A stretch of 64,000 nucleotides of DNA, from assembly GCF_040640215.1 (NCBI RefSeq), contig NZ_JBFABG010000008.1, positions 124,001 to 188,000 of the forward strand, written 5' to 3'. Both the position numbers and the translations under genes were made by a program. How positions within the stretch are numbered: the stretch's first letter is position 1; the number at the start of each line of letters is the position of its first letter. Below the pieces are notes generated by a model. The model was given only the letters and a program-made list of their open reading frames with translations. It ran no database searches and was not told the origin of the DNA. Positions 25,774 through 34,661 of the stretch are shown here, piece after piece. Source of the DNA: Actinosynnema sp040640215. GTDB taxonomy: Bacteria; Actinomycetota; Actinomycetes; Mycobacteriales; Pseudonocardiaceae.

Positions 25774-27269
25774 CGCAGCACCTTCTTGTCCGGCTTGCCC
25801 GCCTGGTCGAGCGGCAGTTCGGCGCGGAACCGGATGTTCGCGGGCGCGTGGCCGGGCGTCAACGCCTCGCCGACGTGGTGGATCAGCTCGTGGGACGTCA
25901 CCTCGGAGCCGGACCGGGGCACCACCACGGCACAGGTGTGCTCGACCCGGTTCTCGTCGGTGACCCCGAACACCGCGGCCTGCCGCACGTCCGGGTGCGC
26001 CAGCAGCGCGTTTTCCACGGCGACCGGGTGGACCCGGATACCCTTGGTCTTGATCACCTCCGACATCCGGCCGCTCAGCGTCAGGTAACCGCGCTCGTCG
26101 AAACGGCCGAGATCGCCGGTGCGCAGCCAGCCGTCGCTGTCGAACGCGCTCGCGGTCAGCTCGGGGTCGTGCCAGTAGCCGAGCATCACCAGCGGTGAGC
26201 GCACCCGCACCTCGCCCACCTCGCCGATCGGCATCCGTTGCGCGGAAAGGGGGTCGCGCACCTCGACTGCGCCGACCACCGGCCGTCCGGCGGTGGCCAG
26301 CAGGCTCGCGTCGCGGTGGTCGGCGGGTGCCAGCTCGGTGATCGGCCCGACCTCGCTGGTGCCGTAGGCCTGGACGAGCACGTCGCCGAACACCCGCACC
26401 GCCTCGGCCAGCCTCGCCGGTGCCGCCGGGCAGCCCGCGTAGGTGAGGGTGCGCAGGCTCGTCAAGTCCGTAGTCCGCACGTCGGGGTGTTCCAGCAGCG
26501 CGTATAGCTGCGGCGGCGACACGGCCATCCTGGTGACCCCGTACCGGGCCACGGCGGCGAGCGCCGCGTTGGAGTCGAACCCGGGGTGCAGGACGACCGA
26601 ACCCCCTGCGGCCAGCGCCAGGTCGGTGAGCGCGCCGCTGGAGTGGCTCAGCGGCAACGTGGACAGGTAGACGGTGTCCGGGTCCGCTGCCAACCCCCGC
26701 AGCACCGCCCGCCGCACCCCGAACGACATCGCGACTCCCTTGGGAGCGCCGGTGGTGCCGCTGGTGTAGGTGACCGTGGCCGGCCGCTCGGGCTCGACGT
26801 CCTCGACCACGGGCCGGGTGCCGGGGCCTGCCGACAGGTCGAGCACGTCGTCACCGAGTGCCTCCAGCGCCACCAGGCCCGGCGGTTCGGCGAGCGTCCC
26901 GCACAACGCCCGCGCGGTCGCCAGGTGGTCGGCGTCGACGGCGAGCAGCGCGAGCCGGGCGGTGTCCTGCAACGCGCCCACGTCGATGCGGTCCAGCGGG
27001 TCGACCGCGTTGGCCGTCTGGAGGTGCACCGCCGTGGCACCGATGAGGTTTGCCGCGTACCGCAGCACGATGGTGCCCGGCGTGTTCGTGGTCGTCAGCA
27101 GCCCTACCGCCGCTGGTCCCCGTACCCGGGCACGCATACCGCCTGCCGCACGGCCGATCGCGGCGATGAGCGCCCCCGCGCTGATCGCGTCCCCCTGCCA
27201 CCACAGCACTGTCCGCGCGGGATCGCGGGCCAGCACCTCCACCAGGTCGCTGACGTAGTTCCCGCTCAT
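25770..27269 (-). CDS. AMP-dependent amide synthetase, candidate C5N coupling enzyme
   Basis: The protein has 499 residues from ATG 27269 (GGGGAG upstream); the frame extends to 27410 without coding character. It is an ANL enzyme with VTYTSGTTGAPKGVAMS (residues 167-183), AYGTSEVGPI, SDGWLRTGDLGRFDERGYL, GRMSEVIKTKGIRVHPVAVE and a C-terminal KPDKKVLR. The N-terminal domain is shortened and starts close to the first nucleotide-binding strand. In C5N clusters a third gene of this family adenylates the carboxylate of the main scaffold and couples it to the amine of the aminocyclopentenone. It is first in the three-gene operon and reads from the divergent control region at 27.3-27.7 kb. Its acid partner here is most likely a prenylated aminobenzoate (inference). 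Confidence 0.88.
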   Translation of the reverse strand: MSGNYVSDLVEVLARDPARTVLWWQGDAISAGALIAAIGRAAGGMRARVRGPAAVGLLTTTNTPGTIVLRYAANLIGATAVHLQTANAVDPLDRIDVGALQDTARLALLAVDADHLATARALCGTLAEPPGLVALEALGDDVLDLSAGPGTRPVVEDVEPERPATVTYTSGTTGAPKGVAMSFGVRRAVLRGLAADPDTVYLSTLPLSHSSGALTDLALAAGGSVVLHPGFDSNAALAAVARYGVTRMAVSPPQLYALLEHPDVRTTDLTSLRTLTYAGCPAAPARLAEAVRVFGDVLVQAYGTSEVGPITELAPADHRDASLLATAGRPVVGAVEVRDPLSAQRMPIGEVGEVRVRSPLVMLGYWHDPELTASAFDSDGWLRTGDLGRFDERGYLTLSGRMSEVIKTKGIRVHPVAVENALLAHPDVRQAAVFGVTDENRVEHTCAVVVPRSGSEVTSHELIHHVGEALTPGHAPANIRFRAELPLDQAGKPDKKVLR

Positions 27270-27681
27270 GAGCCCGCTCCCCAGTCGCTGGATCCGCCTC
27301 GACACCGGTAAGTGGGCACGGTCTTCTTCGCTCCCGACTCGGTGCGGCGGGAGGTAGCTGCGATCCACGCCACTCACGATGCGATTTCCGTCCAGGCAGC
27401 GCCAGAGCACGAGAGCGGATCACTCCGACGAGCCAACCATCGGGTGAGCTGGTCACCGATTCTCACCGTGGGTGGCCTTCTCACCGTCTCATCGCCTCCT
27501 GCCGGTCTGTGGTCGATTCGGTGAGCACGAATCGGCGTACCGCGCGGCGCAGTTGGGTTTTTTGATAACCGTCGTTGCGGCGGCCGGTCGTCCTTGATAT
27601 TGGTTCTACGAAGACGCCCGCACTCAAGGACACCACCGCGGATCACCTCGACCCCGGAGCCCTCGTTTCGAGGATGTGCCC
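27270..27681. promoter_or_regulatory. Divergent control region of the C5N operon and P450/carbamoyltransferase pair
   Basis: This 412-nt region lies between divergent starts. It has an AT-rich tract TTGGGTTTTTTGATAACC (from 27553) and, nearer the P450, TTGCGG (27575) and GATATT (27596) with 15 nt between, a poor but possible sigma-70 promoter. The tract TTGGGTTTTTT is almost the reverse complement of AAAAACCCCAA at 36996 in the other divergent control region of the cluster, so both may bind the same regulator. Confidence 0.4.
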
Positions 27682-28917
27682 ATGGACCACGACTCCGCCC
27701 CGCTGGAACTCGATGACGCGTTCGTGCAGGACCCTTACCCGGTGTACGCGAAGCTCAGCGCCGAAGGCTCGGCGCACCGGGTGGTGATGCCGCCTGGAGC
27801 CCCGCTGTGCGGTGGATTGCGGGTCTGGCTGATCACCGGCTACGAGACTGTGCGCTCCGCACTGGCCGATCCCCGGCTGAGCACCGACCTCGCCAGGATC
27901 GACGGGCTGTTCGCGCAGAAGGAGCCGGATCGCGGCAAGCGCGGCGGTTTCTCCTCGGCCCTGGCCAGCCACATGATGCACACCGACCCACCGGACCACA
28001 CCAGGTTGCGCAAGCTCGTGAGCAAGGCTTTCACCAGCCGCGCCGTCGACGCGCTCCGGCCGGAGATCGAGAAGATCACCCACGGCCTGGTCGACGCCCT
28101 CCCGGACCGCGAAACGGTGGACCTGCTGGACGCCTTCGCGTTCCCGCTGCCGATCCGGGTGATCTGCCTGCTGCTGGGCGTCCCGGTCGAGGAGCAGGAG
28201 GACTTCAAGTCCTGGTCCAGGAAACTCGTCTCCGGCGACTCCCCCGAGGCTGCCGCCGCCGCCGCGACCGCAGTGGCCGAGTACCTCGGCGAACTGATCG
28301 AGCGCAAGCGCCGCGCGACCACCGACGACGTGCTCACCGCCTTGATCTCGGCGCACGACGTCGACGACCGGCTGACCGGGACCGAACTGGTCTCGACGGC
28401 CTACCTGCTGTTCATCGCCGGTTTCGAGACCACCCTCAACGCCCTCGGCAACGGCACGCTCCACCTGGTGCGGAACCCGGACCAGTGGGAGGCACTGCGC
28501 GAGGACCGCTCCCTGCTCCCCGGTGCGGTCGAGGAGTTCCTGAGGCTGGAGAGCCCGCTGAAGCACGCCACCTTCCGCTGCGCGACGGAGTCCCTGAGCA
28601 TCGGTGGCGTGGAGATCCCGGCCGGCGACTTCGTCCTGCCGGCGATCGCCGCCGCCAACCGTGACCCGCAGCGCTTCGGTGATCCACACGCGCTCGACGT
28701 CCGCCGGCCCGTCACCGGCCACCTGGCCTTCGGACACGGCGTGCACCACTGCCTCGGGGCACCGCTGGCCAGGGTGGAGGTGCAGGTGGCGTTCGATGCC
28801 CTGCTCGACGCGTTCCCCACCATGAGGCTCGCCGTCGACCCCGACGACCTGCGGTGGCGCAACAGCACGATCATCCGGGGGCTCGACTCACTGCCGGTGC
28901 GGCTCAACCGCCACTAG
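27682..28917 (+). CDS. Cytochrome P450 (canonical)
   Basis: The protein has 411 residues from ATG 27682, with GAGG 8 nt upstream; a GTG 6 nt earlier is possible. All P450 signatures are normal: I-helix IAGFETTLNAL (Ala246-Thr251 with the acid-threonine pair), K-helix EEFLRLESP (ExxR), and the heme loop FGHGVHHCLGAPLARVE with Cys357 as heme ligand. It is a soluble class I bacterial P450 that needs ferredoxin and reductase partners, none of which are encoded in the cluster. It is followed after 83 nt by the carbamoyltransferase in the same direction, so it may install the hydroxyl that is then carbamoylated. That link is inference. Confidence 0.95.
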   Translation: MDHDSAPLELDDAFVQDPYPVYAKLSAEGSAHRVVMPPGAPLCGGLRVWLITGYETVRSALADPRLSTDLARIDGLFAQKEPDRGKRGGFSSALASHMMHTDPPDHTRLRKLVSKAFTSRAVDALRPEIEKITHGLVDALPDRETVDLLDAFAFPLPIRVICLLLGVPVEEQEDFKSWSRKLVSGDSPEAAAAAATAVAEYLGELIERKRRATTDDVLTALISAHDVDDRLTGTELVSTAYLLFIAGFETTLNALGNGTLHLVRNPDQWEALREDRSLLPGAVEEFLRLESPLKHATFRCATESLSIGGVEIPAGDFVLPAIAAANRDPQRFGDPHALDVRRPVTGHLAFGHGVHHCLGAPLARVEVQVAFDALLDAFPTMRLAVDPDDLRWRNSTIIRGLDSLPVRLNRH

Positions 28918-29000
28918 GCACTCCCCCGCACCGGCGTGCTGACCGGGTCCCCCCTGCCTTCCGGTTTTCAGGCTGCACGGCCAGAAAGGGCGACGCACCA

Positions 29001-30662
29001 ATGCTCATCTGCGGGATCAAGGCATCACACGACGGCGGGGTCGCCGTCATCGAGAACGGTCGCCTCCTCTTCAGCCACGAGGTCGAGAAGCTGCGCAACG
29101 GCGAACGCTACAGCTCCCTCGGAGACCTGGAACGCGTGGCCGAGATCCTCGAAGCGGAAGGTCTGTCACCCACCGACGTCGACCAGTTCGTGGTCGACGG
29201 CTGGTACACGAAAGACGCCGCGGGCGAGTTCGCCGTCAACGTGCACGCCGGTGGCTTGCCGGTACAGCTCCGAGTCGCACCGTACGTCGAGAGCCCTGGC
29301 GACGGCGGTCCGCTACAACGCCACACGTTCAGCGGCCACGGTTTCGACCACTACGCCAGCTACCCCCACGTCGCCAACCACCTCATCGGCGCGTACTGCT
29401 CCAGCCCGTTCGCCGCCAGGGGCGAAGACGCGCTCGTCCTGGTCTGGGACGGCATGATCACGCCGCGCCTCTACCGGGTGCGGGCCGCGACCCGCGAAGT
29501 GACCTTCGTCGAAGCCCTCATGCCCGTCTTCGGAGGCAGCTTCGCGGCCTTCTGCGCGCGGTTCGAACCGTACCTGCGCGAGACCGACGACATGGCGTCG
29601 GACCGGGCCATCCGCCACCACCTCTCCGTCGCCGGGAAAGCCATGGCCTACGCCGCCACGGGCCGGGTCGAGACCGGTGCCTTCACCGTCTTCGACGACC
29701 TCATGGCCGAGTTCCGCGACCTTCCCGTCGACCGGGTGGGAATCCTGGGGGACAAGGTCGCCGCGAACCGGGACGAGCTGATGCCGGGCTTGTCGAACGC
29801 GGACCTCATCGCCACCTACCAGTCCTACCTCAGTGACCACCTGCTCAAGCGGCTCACCTCGGCGGTGCGGAGCCGCCTCCCGGCCGGTGGCCACAACCTG
29901 GTGCTCGGCGGTGGTTGTGCGCTGAACATCAAGTGGAACACCGCGATCCGGGCCTGCGGTGTCTTCCAGGAGGTCTTCGTCCCGCCCTTCCCCAACGACG
30001 CGGGGGCGGCGATCGGAACAGCGGCCTGCGAGATGTTCCGGCGTGGCCGGACGGCGCTGGCGTGGAACGTCTACAGCGGACCGCGCAGCACCACCGGCAC
30101 CCTCCCCGACGGGTGGCGCGCACAACCCTGCGACGAGCGGCAACTGGCCGCCCTCCTGCACGCCGAGGACGAACCGGTGGTCGTCCTGTCCGGCCGCGCG
30201 GAGCTGGGTCCGCGCGCTCTGGGCAACCGCAGCATCCTCGCGACCGCGACCGGCACCCGGATGAAGGACCGGCTCAACGACATCAAGAACCGCGCCCGGT
30301 ACCGGCCCGTCGCACCCCTCTGCCTGGAGGAACGCGCGCCGGAGGTCTTCGACCCCGGCACGCCCGACCCCTACATGATCTTCGAGCACCGCATGCGGCC
30401 CGGCTGGGCCGAACGCGTCCCGGCGGTCGTCCACCTGGACGGCACGGCCCGGCTCCAGACCATCGCGTCCACTCAGGACACCGCCACGGCGCGCATCCTC
30501 GTCGCCTACGCCGAGATCAGCGGAATACCCGTGCTGTGCAACACCAGCGCGAACCTGGAAGGGCGGGGCTTCTTCCCCGACGTGGAGTCGGCGGCCCGGT
30601 GGGGTGGAACTCGTTACGTCTGGTCGGAGGGGACGCTGTACACGAATCCCGACGCGGGATGA
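29001..30662 (+). CDS. Carbamoyltransferase, TobZ/NodU family
   Basis: The protein has 553 residues from ATG 29001 (AAAGGG upstream). The N-terminus LICGIKASHDGGVAVIENG matches the Kae1-like ATPase domain; HVANHLIGAYCSSPFA carries the metal-binding histidine region, and NLVLGGGCALNIKWN followed by VFVPPFPNDAGAAIG the phosphate and adenylate-binding loops. The C-terminal domain has GRAELGPRALGNRSILA and RARYRPVAPLCLEE, the carbamoyl-phosphate-binding and transfer motifs of the family (TobZ, NovN, GdmN). These enzymes make carbamoyl-AMP and transfer the carbamoyl group to a hydroxyl. The acceptor here should be a hydroxyl on the cluster product. The gene is convergent with the N-oxygenase gene. 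Confidence 0.95.
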   Translation: MLICGIKASHDGGVAVIENGRLLFSHEVEKLRNGERYSSLGDLERVAEILEAEGLSPTDVDQFVVDGWYTKDAAGEFAVNVHAGGLPVQLRVAPYVESPGDGGPLQRHTFSGHGFDHYASYPHVANHLIGAYCSSPFAARGEDALVLVWDGMITPRLYRVRAATREVTFVEALMPVFGGSFAAFCARFEPYLRETDDMASDRAIRHHLSVAGKAMAYAATGRVETGAFTVFDDLMAEFRDLPVDRVGILGDKVAANRDELMPGLSNADLIATYQSYLSDHLLKRLTSAVRSRLPAGGHNLVLGGGCALNIKWNTAIRACGVFQEVFVPPFPNDAGAAIGTAACEMFRRGRTALAWNVYSGPRSTTGTLPDGWRAQPCDERQLAALLHAEDEPVVVLSGRAELGPRALGNRSILATATGTRMKDRLNDIKNRARYRPVAPLCLEERAPEVFDPGTPDPYMIFEHRMRPGWAERVPAVVHLDGTARLQTIASTQDTATARILVAYAEISGIPVLCNTSANLEGRGFFPDVESAARWGGTRYVWSEGTLYTNPDAG

Positions 30663-30681
30663 GCGCTCCATCGCTCGTCTA

Positions 30682-30708
30682 ACCTCGCGATCACGTGATG
30701 GGTGAGGT
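30682..30708. terminator. Imperfect hairpin between convergent genes
   Basis: ACCTC...GAGGT arms enclose the palindrome ATCACGTGAT (30690-30699) at the junction of the carbamoyltransferase and N-oxygenase stops. The stem has an internal loop, so it is a weaker terminator than others in the window. Confidence 0.45.
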
Positions 30709-31646
30709 CAAGTCCGGTTCACCTGCACCGTTTCGACGAGATCGTGACCGATGCCCAGGTCGTCGAGCAGCAGCCGCAGCGGTCCGGTGTCCCGCGCGGG
30801 TGCCGGACGGGACGCGGCCCACTCGCCCAGTTGGTCGACGCCGATTTCGAAACCACCTTGCGCCGCAACGGTCACCCAGGGTTCCAGGTCTGCGGAGCGG
30901 AACGCGGCCAAGCCACTGACGAGCGCTTCGCGGAACGTCTGCTGCTGCGCGCCGTCCAGGTTCCGGTAGAGCGAGCCGCACAGCTCGCGGAACACCACCG
31001 CGTGGCCGCTCTCGTCCCGCCGGTGCAGGTCGGTGGTGATCCGGTTCATCGGCTGGATCTCCTGGGCGGTGGCGAGCGCGGAGAGGAACCCGCTGATCGT
31101 CGTCTCGGCGGCCAGGGAGAACGCGATGTCGACGATGTCGCGGTCGAACCCGGACAGCCCGACCCGGGCGGCGGCCCGTCCCCTGACCACCGACCAGGCG
31201 TCCGGCGCGAACCGCACGCCGGCCAGGTCGCGCCGACGGCGGGTGACGCCGACGGCGTTGTGGCACATCAGGATGTGGTAGTGCTCGTCGATGATCGTCT
31301 GGTGCAGCGCGTCGACGGCGACGTCGTCACGCCGGACGGGAACGTCCTCCCGGAGCATCAGTCCGCAGGCCGGGAGGATGATCTCGTCCTCGATGGCGGC
31401 GGTCTTGGCGTTGTAGGCGATCCACGCGGCGGACAGGATGCGTGCGCGGGCGTCCCGGTCGAGTCGGTCGGCACCCGGCAGGCCGAGCACCGGCACGAGG
31501 TGGTCGGGGAAGTCGGGCAGCGCCGCGTCGAAGTGCCCGTCCAGGTCGAGTTCGTCCTTCTTGACCGCCACCTGTCCGCCCCAGCGACGGGTGAGCTGGA
31601 CCAACAGGTCGCGCTCGTACTCCTCACGTGTCGCGGTACCGGGCAT
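30708..31646 (-). CDS. AurF-type diiron N-oxygenase (arylamine/p-aminobenzoate)
   Basis: The protein has 312 residues from ATG 31646, which has an exceptionally strong AAGGAGGT site. The seven iron ligands of p-aminobenzoate N-oxygenase AurF (E101, E136, H139, E196, H223, E227, H230) are all matched at a constant offset of 15: E86, E121 and H124 in IIDEHYHI, E181 in LAAETTIS, and H208, E212 and H215 in LHRRDESGHAV. The spacing is therefore fully conserved. AurF-like enzymes oxidise an aryl amine to hydroxylamine and further. Being last in the operon that makes and prenylates an aminobenzoate, this one most likely forms an N-hydroxy-aminobenzoate; stopping at hydroxylamine rather than nitro is inferred from the adjacent acetyltransferase. 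Confidence 0.93.
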   Translation of the reverse strand: MPGTATREEYERDLLVQLTRRWGGQVAVKKDELDLDGHFDAALPDFPDHLVPVLGLPGADRLDRDARARILSAAWIAYNAKTAAIEDEIILPACGLMLREDVPVRRDDVAVDALHQTIIDEHYHILMCHNAVGVTRRRRDLAGVRFAPDAWSVVRGRAAARVGLSGFDRDIVDIAFSLAAETTISGFLSALATAQEIQPMNRITTDLHRRDESGHAVVFRELCGSLYRNLDGAQQQTFREALVSGLAAFRSADLEPWVTVAAQGGFEIGVDQLGEWAASRPAPARDTGPLRLLLDDLGIGHDLVETVQVNRT

Positions 31647-31710
31647 CGGGACCTCCTTCGGGTGTCGGCACGGGAGCCACCGGCCCCGCGCTGGAATCCG
31701 GCGTTGTCGC

Positions 31711-33816
31711 TCATCGCCGGAAGCCGTCCGCGTCCGACACCGCAGGCGCGCGCCAGGCGCGGAGCGACGACACCGCCTTGAGCACCATCTCCTCATACTC
31801 CTCCTGGGCGTCGGAGTCGAGCACGATCGCCCCACCGGCCCCGATGGTCATCCGGTCGCCGACCCGGACGGCCGTGCGGATCACGATGTTCAGGTCAGCG
31901 CCGCCGGAGAGGCCGAAGTAGCCGAGGGTGCCGGAGTACACGCCCCTGGCCTCCGTCTCCAGGCCGTCGATGATCTCCATGGTGCGCAGCTTCGGCGCAC
32001 CGGTCATCGAGCCGCCGGGGAAGCACTGCCGGACGCAGTCCATCGCGCTGACCCCGTCCTTGAGCCGGCCGTGGACGGTGGAGACGAGCTGGTGCACGGT
32101 CTGGTAGCTCTCGACGGCCAGGTACGGGTCCACGTCGATGCTGCCCACCTCACACACCCGGCCCAGGTCGTTGCGCAGCAGGTCGACGATCATCAGGTTC
32201 TCGGCCTGCGTCTTGGCGCTGGAAGCGAGGGTGGCGGCGATCTCGGCATCGCGCACGGGGTCGGCGTCACGGGCGGCGGTGCCCTTGATCGGCTTGCTGG
32301 TGACCGTGCGGTCGCGCTCGATGCGCAAGAAGCGCTCCGGCGACGCGCAGAAGACCGTGACATCGCCGAGGCGCACCAGCGCGGCGTACGGCACCGGGTT
32401 CACCCGGCGCAGCCGTTGGTAGAAGGAGGTGTCGTCATCGTGGAACGGCAGGTGCAGCGTGTCGGTCAGGCAGATCTCGTAGCTCTCGCCCAGTTCCAGT
32501 TGCCGCCGGCACTCCGCGATGTCCGCCAGGTACTGGTTCCGGCCACGGACCAGGTGCTCCTCGACCTCCGGGGCCAGGTCGGCGGGCGGCATGACGACCG
32601 GCTCGGTGTCGGCCGGGCGCAGGCCGACCAGCTCTGCGGACGTCCGGTCCACCCACTCCCGCGCGTCGCGCGCGGTCTTCTCGTCGTGGACGGCCACCAG
32701 GTAGGTCAGTCCCTCCTGGTGGTCGACCGCGACGACCCGGTCGGCGAACATCCAGACGGCGTCGGGTGTTTCGGCGGTGTGACGGGCCTCGGCACCGCAT
32801 TCGGCCTTGAGCTCGTACCCGAAGTAGCCGACGTAGCCACCGGTCAGGTCGAACGGCAGGGCCGGGTCGGGGATGCGCCGGTCGCGCAGCCGCTGATCGA
32901 GGACGTCGAACACGCTGCCGGTGGCGAGGCGGACGCCGTCGGCATCGCGCACCTCGACGACTCCGCTGCCGGCGCGACAGGTGAGGACCTCGCTGAGCGG
33001 CCCCGACGTGTCTCCGAGGAACGAGAACCGGGACAGGCCGTCCTCCACGCGGCTGCTGTCCAACCAGAAGCAGTGCGGCTGGTCGGCGAACAGCGTCAGG
33101 AAGATGGCCTCGGCGTCGGCGGCGGTCCGCACGACCCCGCTCACGACGCCCAGTTCCGCGACGTTGCCGGGGGTGTCGTCGCGTGGCGCGTCCACGGCCT
33201 CGGTGAGGGTGATCGACGGCCGCCGCCCGCCTCGCGCCTGGTGGGCCAGGTCGGTGAAGTTCCGCAGGATCTCGCCGCCGCACTGGGAAGCGATCGACTC
33301 GGGGTGGAACTGCACGCCCCACTGCGGCCGATCACGGTGGCGCAACGCCATGAGCACACCGTCGTCCGCCCACGCCGTGGCGATGAGCTCCTCGGGTAGC
33401 GGCTCCTCGACGCACAGCGAGTGGTAGCGCACCGCGACGAACTCGCGCGGAATGCCCGCGAACAGCGGGTCGTCGTCGTGGGAGACCTTGGCCGGGTGCC
33501 CGTGCCTCGGTTCGGGCGCGGCGACCACCGAGGCCCCGGCCAGGTGCGCGATCACCTGGTGTCCGAGGCAGACGCCGAGCACCGGCAACGTGGTGCGGCG
33601 CAGCAGGTCGCCGACGAAGCCGATGTCCCGGGCGTGCTGCGGGCGGCCTGCGCCCGGCGCGACGACGATGTTGTCGACGTCCTCCGGCAGCGGGCGGGAC
33701 AACATCGGATCGTCGTTCACGACGACGACCGGCTCCTGGCCGTTGATCTCGGCGAGGAGCTGGTACAGGTTGAAGGTGTACGAGTCGTAGTTGTCCACCA
33801 GCAGTGTGCGCGTCAT
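31711..33816 (-). CDS. pabAB: Fused aminodeoxychorismate synthase PabAB
   Basis: The protein has 701 residues from ATG 33816. Residues 1-190 form the class I glutamine amidotransferase: LLVDNYDSYTFNL, VLGVCLGHQ with nucleophile Cys83, and QFHPES with His171 and Glu173. After a linker, residues 230-700 form the chorismate-binding domain, with GGYVGYFGYELK, YEICLTDTL, SPERFLRI, PIKGTAARD, LMIVDLLRNDLGR and CFPGGSMTGAPK. The lysine in PIKGT is the feature that distinguishes 4-amino-4-deoxychorismate synthases from anthranilate synthases. PabAB fusions are typical of antibiotic clusters that need p-aminobenzoate (chloramphenicol, candicidin). No aminodeoxychorismate lyase is encoded here, so PabC must come from elsewhere. 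Both junctions with the acetyltransferase gene overlap by 4 nt. Confidence 0.96.
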   Translation of the reverse strand: MTRTLLVDNYDSYTFNLYQLLAEINGQEPVVVVNDDPMLSRPLPEDVDNIVVAPGAGRPQHARDIGFVGDLLRRTTLPVLGVCLGHQVIAHLAGASVVAAPEPRHGHPAKVSHDDDPLFAGIPREFVAVRYHSLCVEEPLPEELIATAWADDGVLMALRHRDRPQWGVQFHPESIASQCGGEILRNFTDLAHQARGGRRPSITLTEAVDAPRDDTPGNVAELGVVSGVVRTAADAEAIFLTLFADQPHCFWLDSSRVEDGLSRFSFLGDTSGPLSEVLTCRAGSGVVEVRDADGVRLATGSVFDVLDQRLRDRRIPDPALPFDLTGGYVGYFGYELKAECGAEARHTAETPDAVWMFADRVVAVDHQEGLTYLVAVHDEKTARDAREWVDRTSAELVGLRPADTEPVVMPPADLAPEVEEHLVRGRNQYLADIAECRRQLELGESYEICLTDTLHLPFHDDDTSFYQRLRRVNPVPYAALVRLGDVTVFCASPERFLRIERDRTVTSKPIKGTAARDADPVRDAEIAATLASSAKTQAENLMIVDLLRNDLGRVCEVGSIDVDPYLAVESYQTVHQLVSTVHGRLKDGVSAMDCVRQCFPGGSMTGAPKLRTMEIIDGLETEARGVYSGTLGYFGLSGGADLNIVIRTAVRVGDRMTIGAGGAIVLDSDAQEEYEEMVLKAVSSLRAWRAPAVSDADGFRR

Positions 33817-34661
33817 GGGTCGGCCAAGGTCTTCCCGAGGGTGCGGATGTCGCCTGGCCCCAGGGTGATCCCGAAGACCTCCTCGGGAGCGGACAGCGCC
33901 TCGGCCTCGTCGAGCTCGCGGGACGTCGCCGGCTCCCCCGGCCGGATCTCGGTGAGCACGGTGCCGACGAGGACGTGCCGCACCTCGGGCCGCGTGCGCT
34001 GGAGGACCATCCGGTGGTTGAACGGCGAGCGCGGGTGCGTGAGGCAGAAGTGGTTGAGGAGCTCGAAGTCCGACGGGTAGCGCACGTCCGTGGTGAAGCC
34101 GTAGAGCTCGGTCGGCCCCTCCGGTCGCAGGAACCGCAGCACGTGCTCGCCGGTCGGCTCCCGCACGAGGTCGAACGACCAGTCGCCGTCCGACCGCGCG
34201 TTCTCCACGAGCCGGATCGGCTCCTGCGGCCCGTAGCCACCGAAACCCACGTCGTGAAGCCACCGTTCACCGTCGATCTCCACGCACAGGGCCACGTGCA
34301 GGGCCGGTCCGAACCTGTTCCCGGTGCGGATGCGCGTCCTGCCGGCGAACGCCGTGAAGGTGAAGCCGATGCGGTCCAGCACGGCCGCCATCAGCACGAC
34401 CTGTTCCAGGCACCAGCCCCCGCGACCCTGCCGCACGATCTTCTCCTGGACGCTGCCCAGGTCCAGCGGCACCGCCGTGCGCCCGAGCAGCGCGTCGAGG
34501 TTGTCGAAGGGGATCGCGTCGACGTGGGCGACGTGCAGGCCCCGCAGCGTGGCGAGGTCCGGAGCCACGTCGCCCAGGTAGCCCACGCGGGTCAGGTAGG
34601 CGTCCAGGTCGACGCCGCTCCCCTGCCACACCGACTCGGCCGCACGCGGTTCGTCCGTCAT
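33813..34661 (-). CDS. Arylamine N-acetyltransferase-fold enzyme
   Basis: The protein has 282 residues from ATG 34661. The catalytic triad is complete with the standard spacing: Cys84 in GRGGWCLEQ, His122 in PALHVAL (38 residues on) and Asp137 in LHDVGFGG (15 residues on). Family members acetylate aryl amines or hydroxylamines from acetyl-CoA, or act as amide synthases (RifF). Lying between the prenyltransferase and PabAB with 4-nt overlaps on both sides, and in an operon with an AurF-type N-oxygenase, the best prediction is O-acetylation of an aryl hydroxylamine, as in benzastatin biosynthesis. The other option, N-acetyl protection of aminobenzoate, cannot be excluded from sequence. Confidence 0.93.
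   Translation of the reverse strand: MTDEPRAAESVWQGSGVDLDAYLTRVGYLGDVAPDLATLRGLHVAHVDAIPFDNLDALLGRTAVPLDLGSVQEKIVRQGRGGWCLEQVVLMAAVLDRIGFTFTAFAGRTRIRTGNRFGPALHVALCVEIDGERWLHDVGFGGYGPQEPIRLVENARSDGDWSFDLVREPTGEHVLRFLRPEGPTELYGFTTDVRYPSDFELLNHFCLTHPRSPFNHRMVLQRTRPEVRHVLVGTVLTEIRPGEPATSRELDEAEALSAPEEVFGITLGPGDIRTLGKTLADP

Noticed and set aside
24496..26088. Plus-strand frame of 530 codons across the ligase genes
   Set aside because: It spans two well-supported minus-strand genes and their junction, and has no motif.
30708..31646. Diiron protein considered as a ribonucleotide reductase small subunit or fatty acid desaturase
   Set aside because: Ligand spacing matches AurF exactly at all seven positions and the protein lacks membrane segments.
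31438..33399. Plus-strand frame of 653 codons opposite PabAB
   Set aside because: The PabAB motifs on the minus strand are unambiguous; this frame is antisense.
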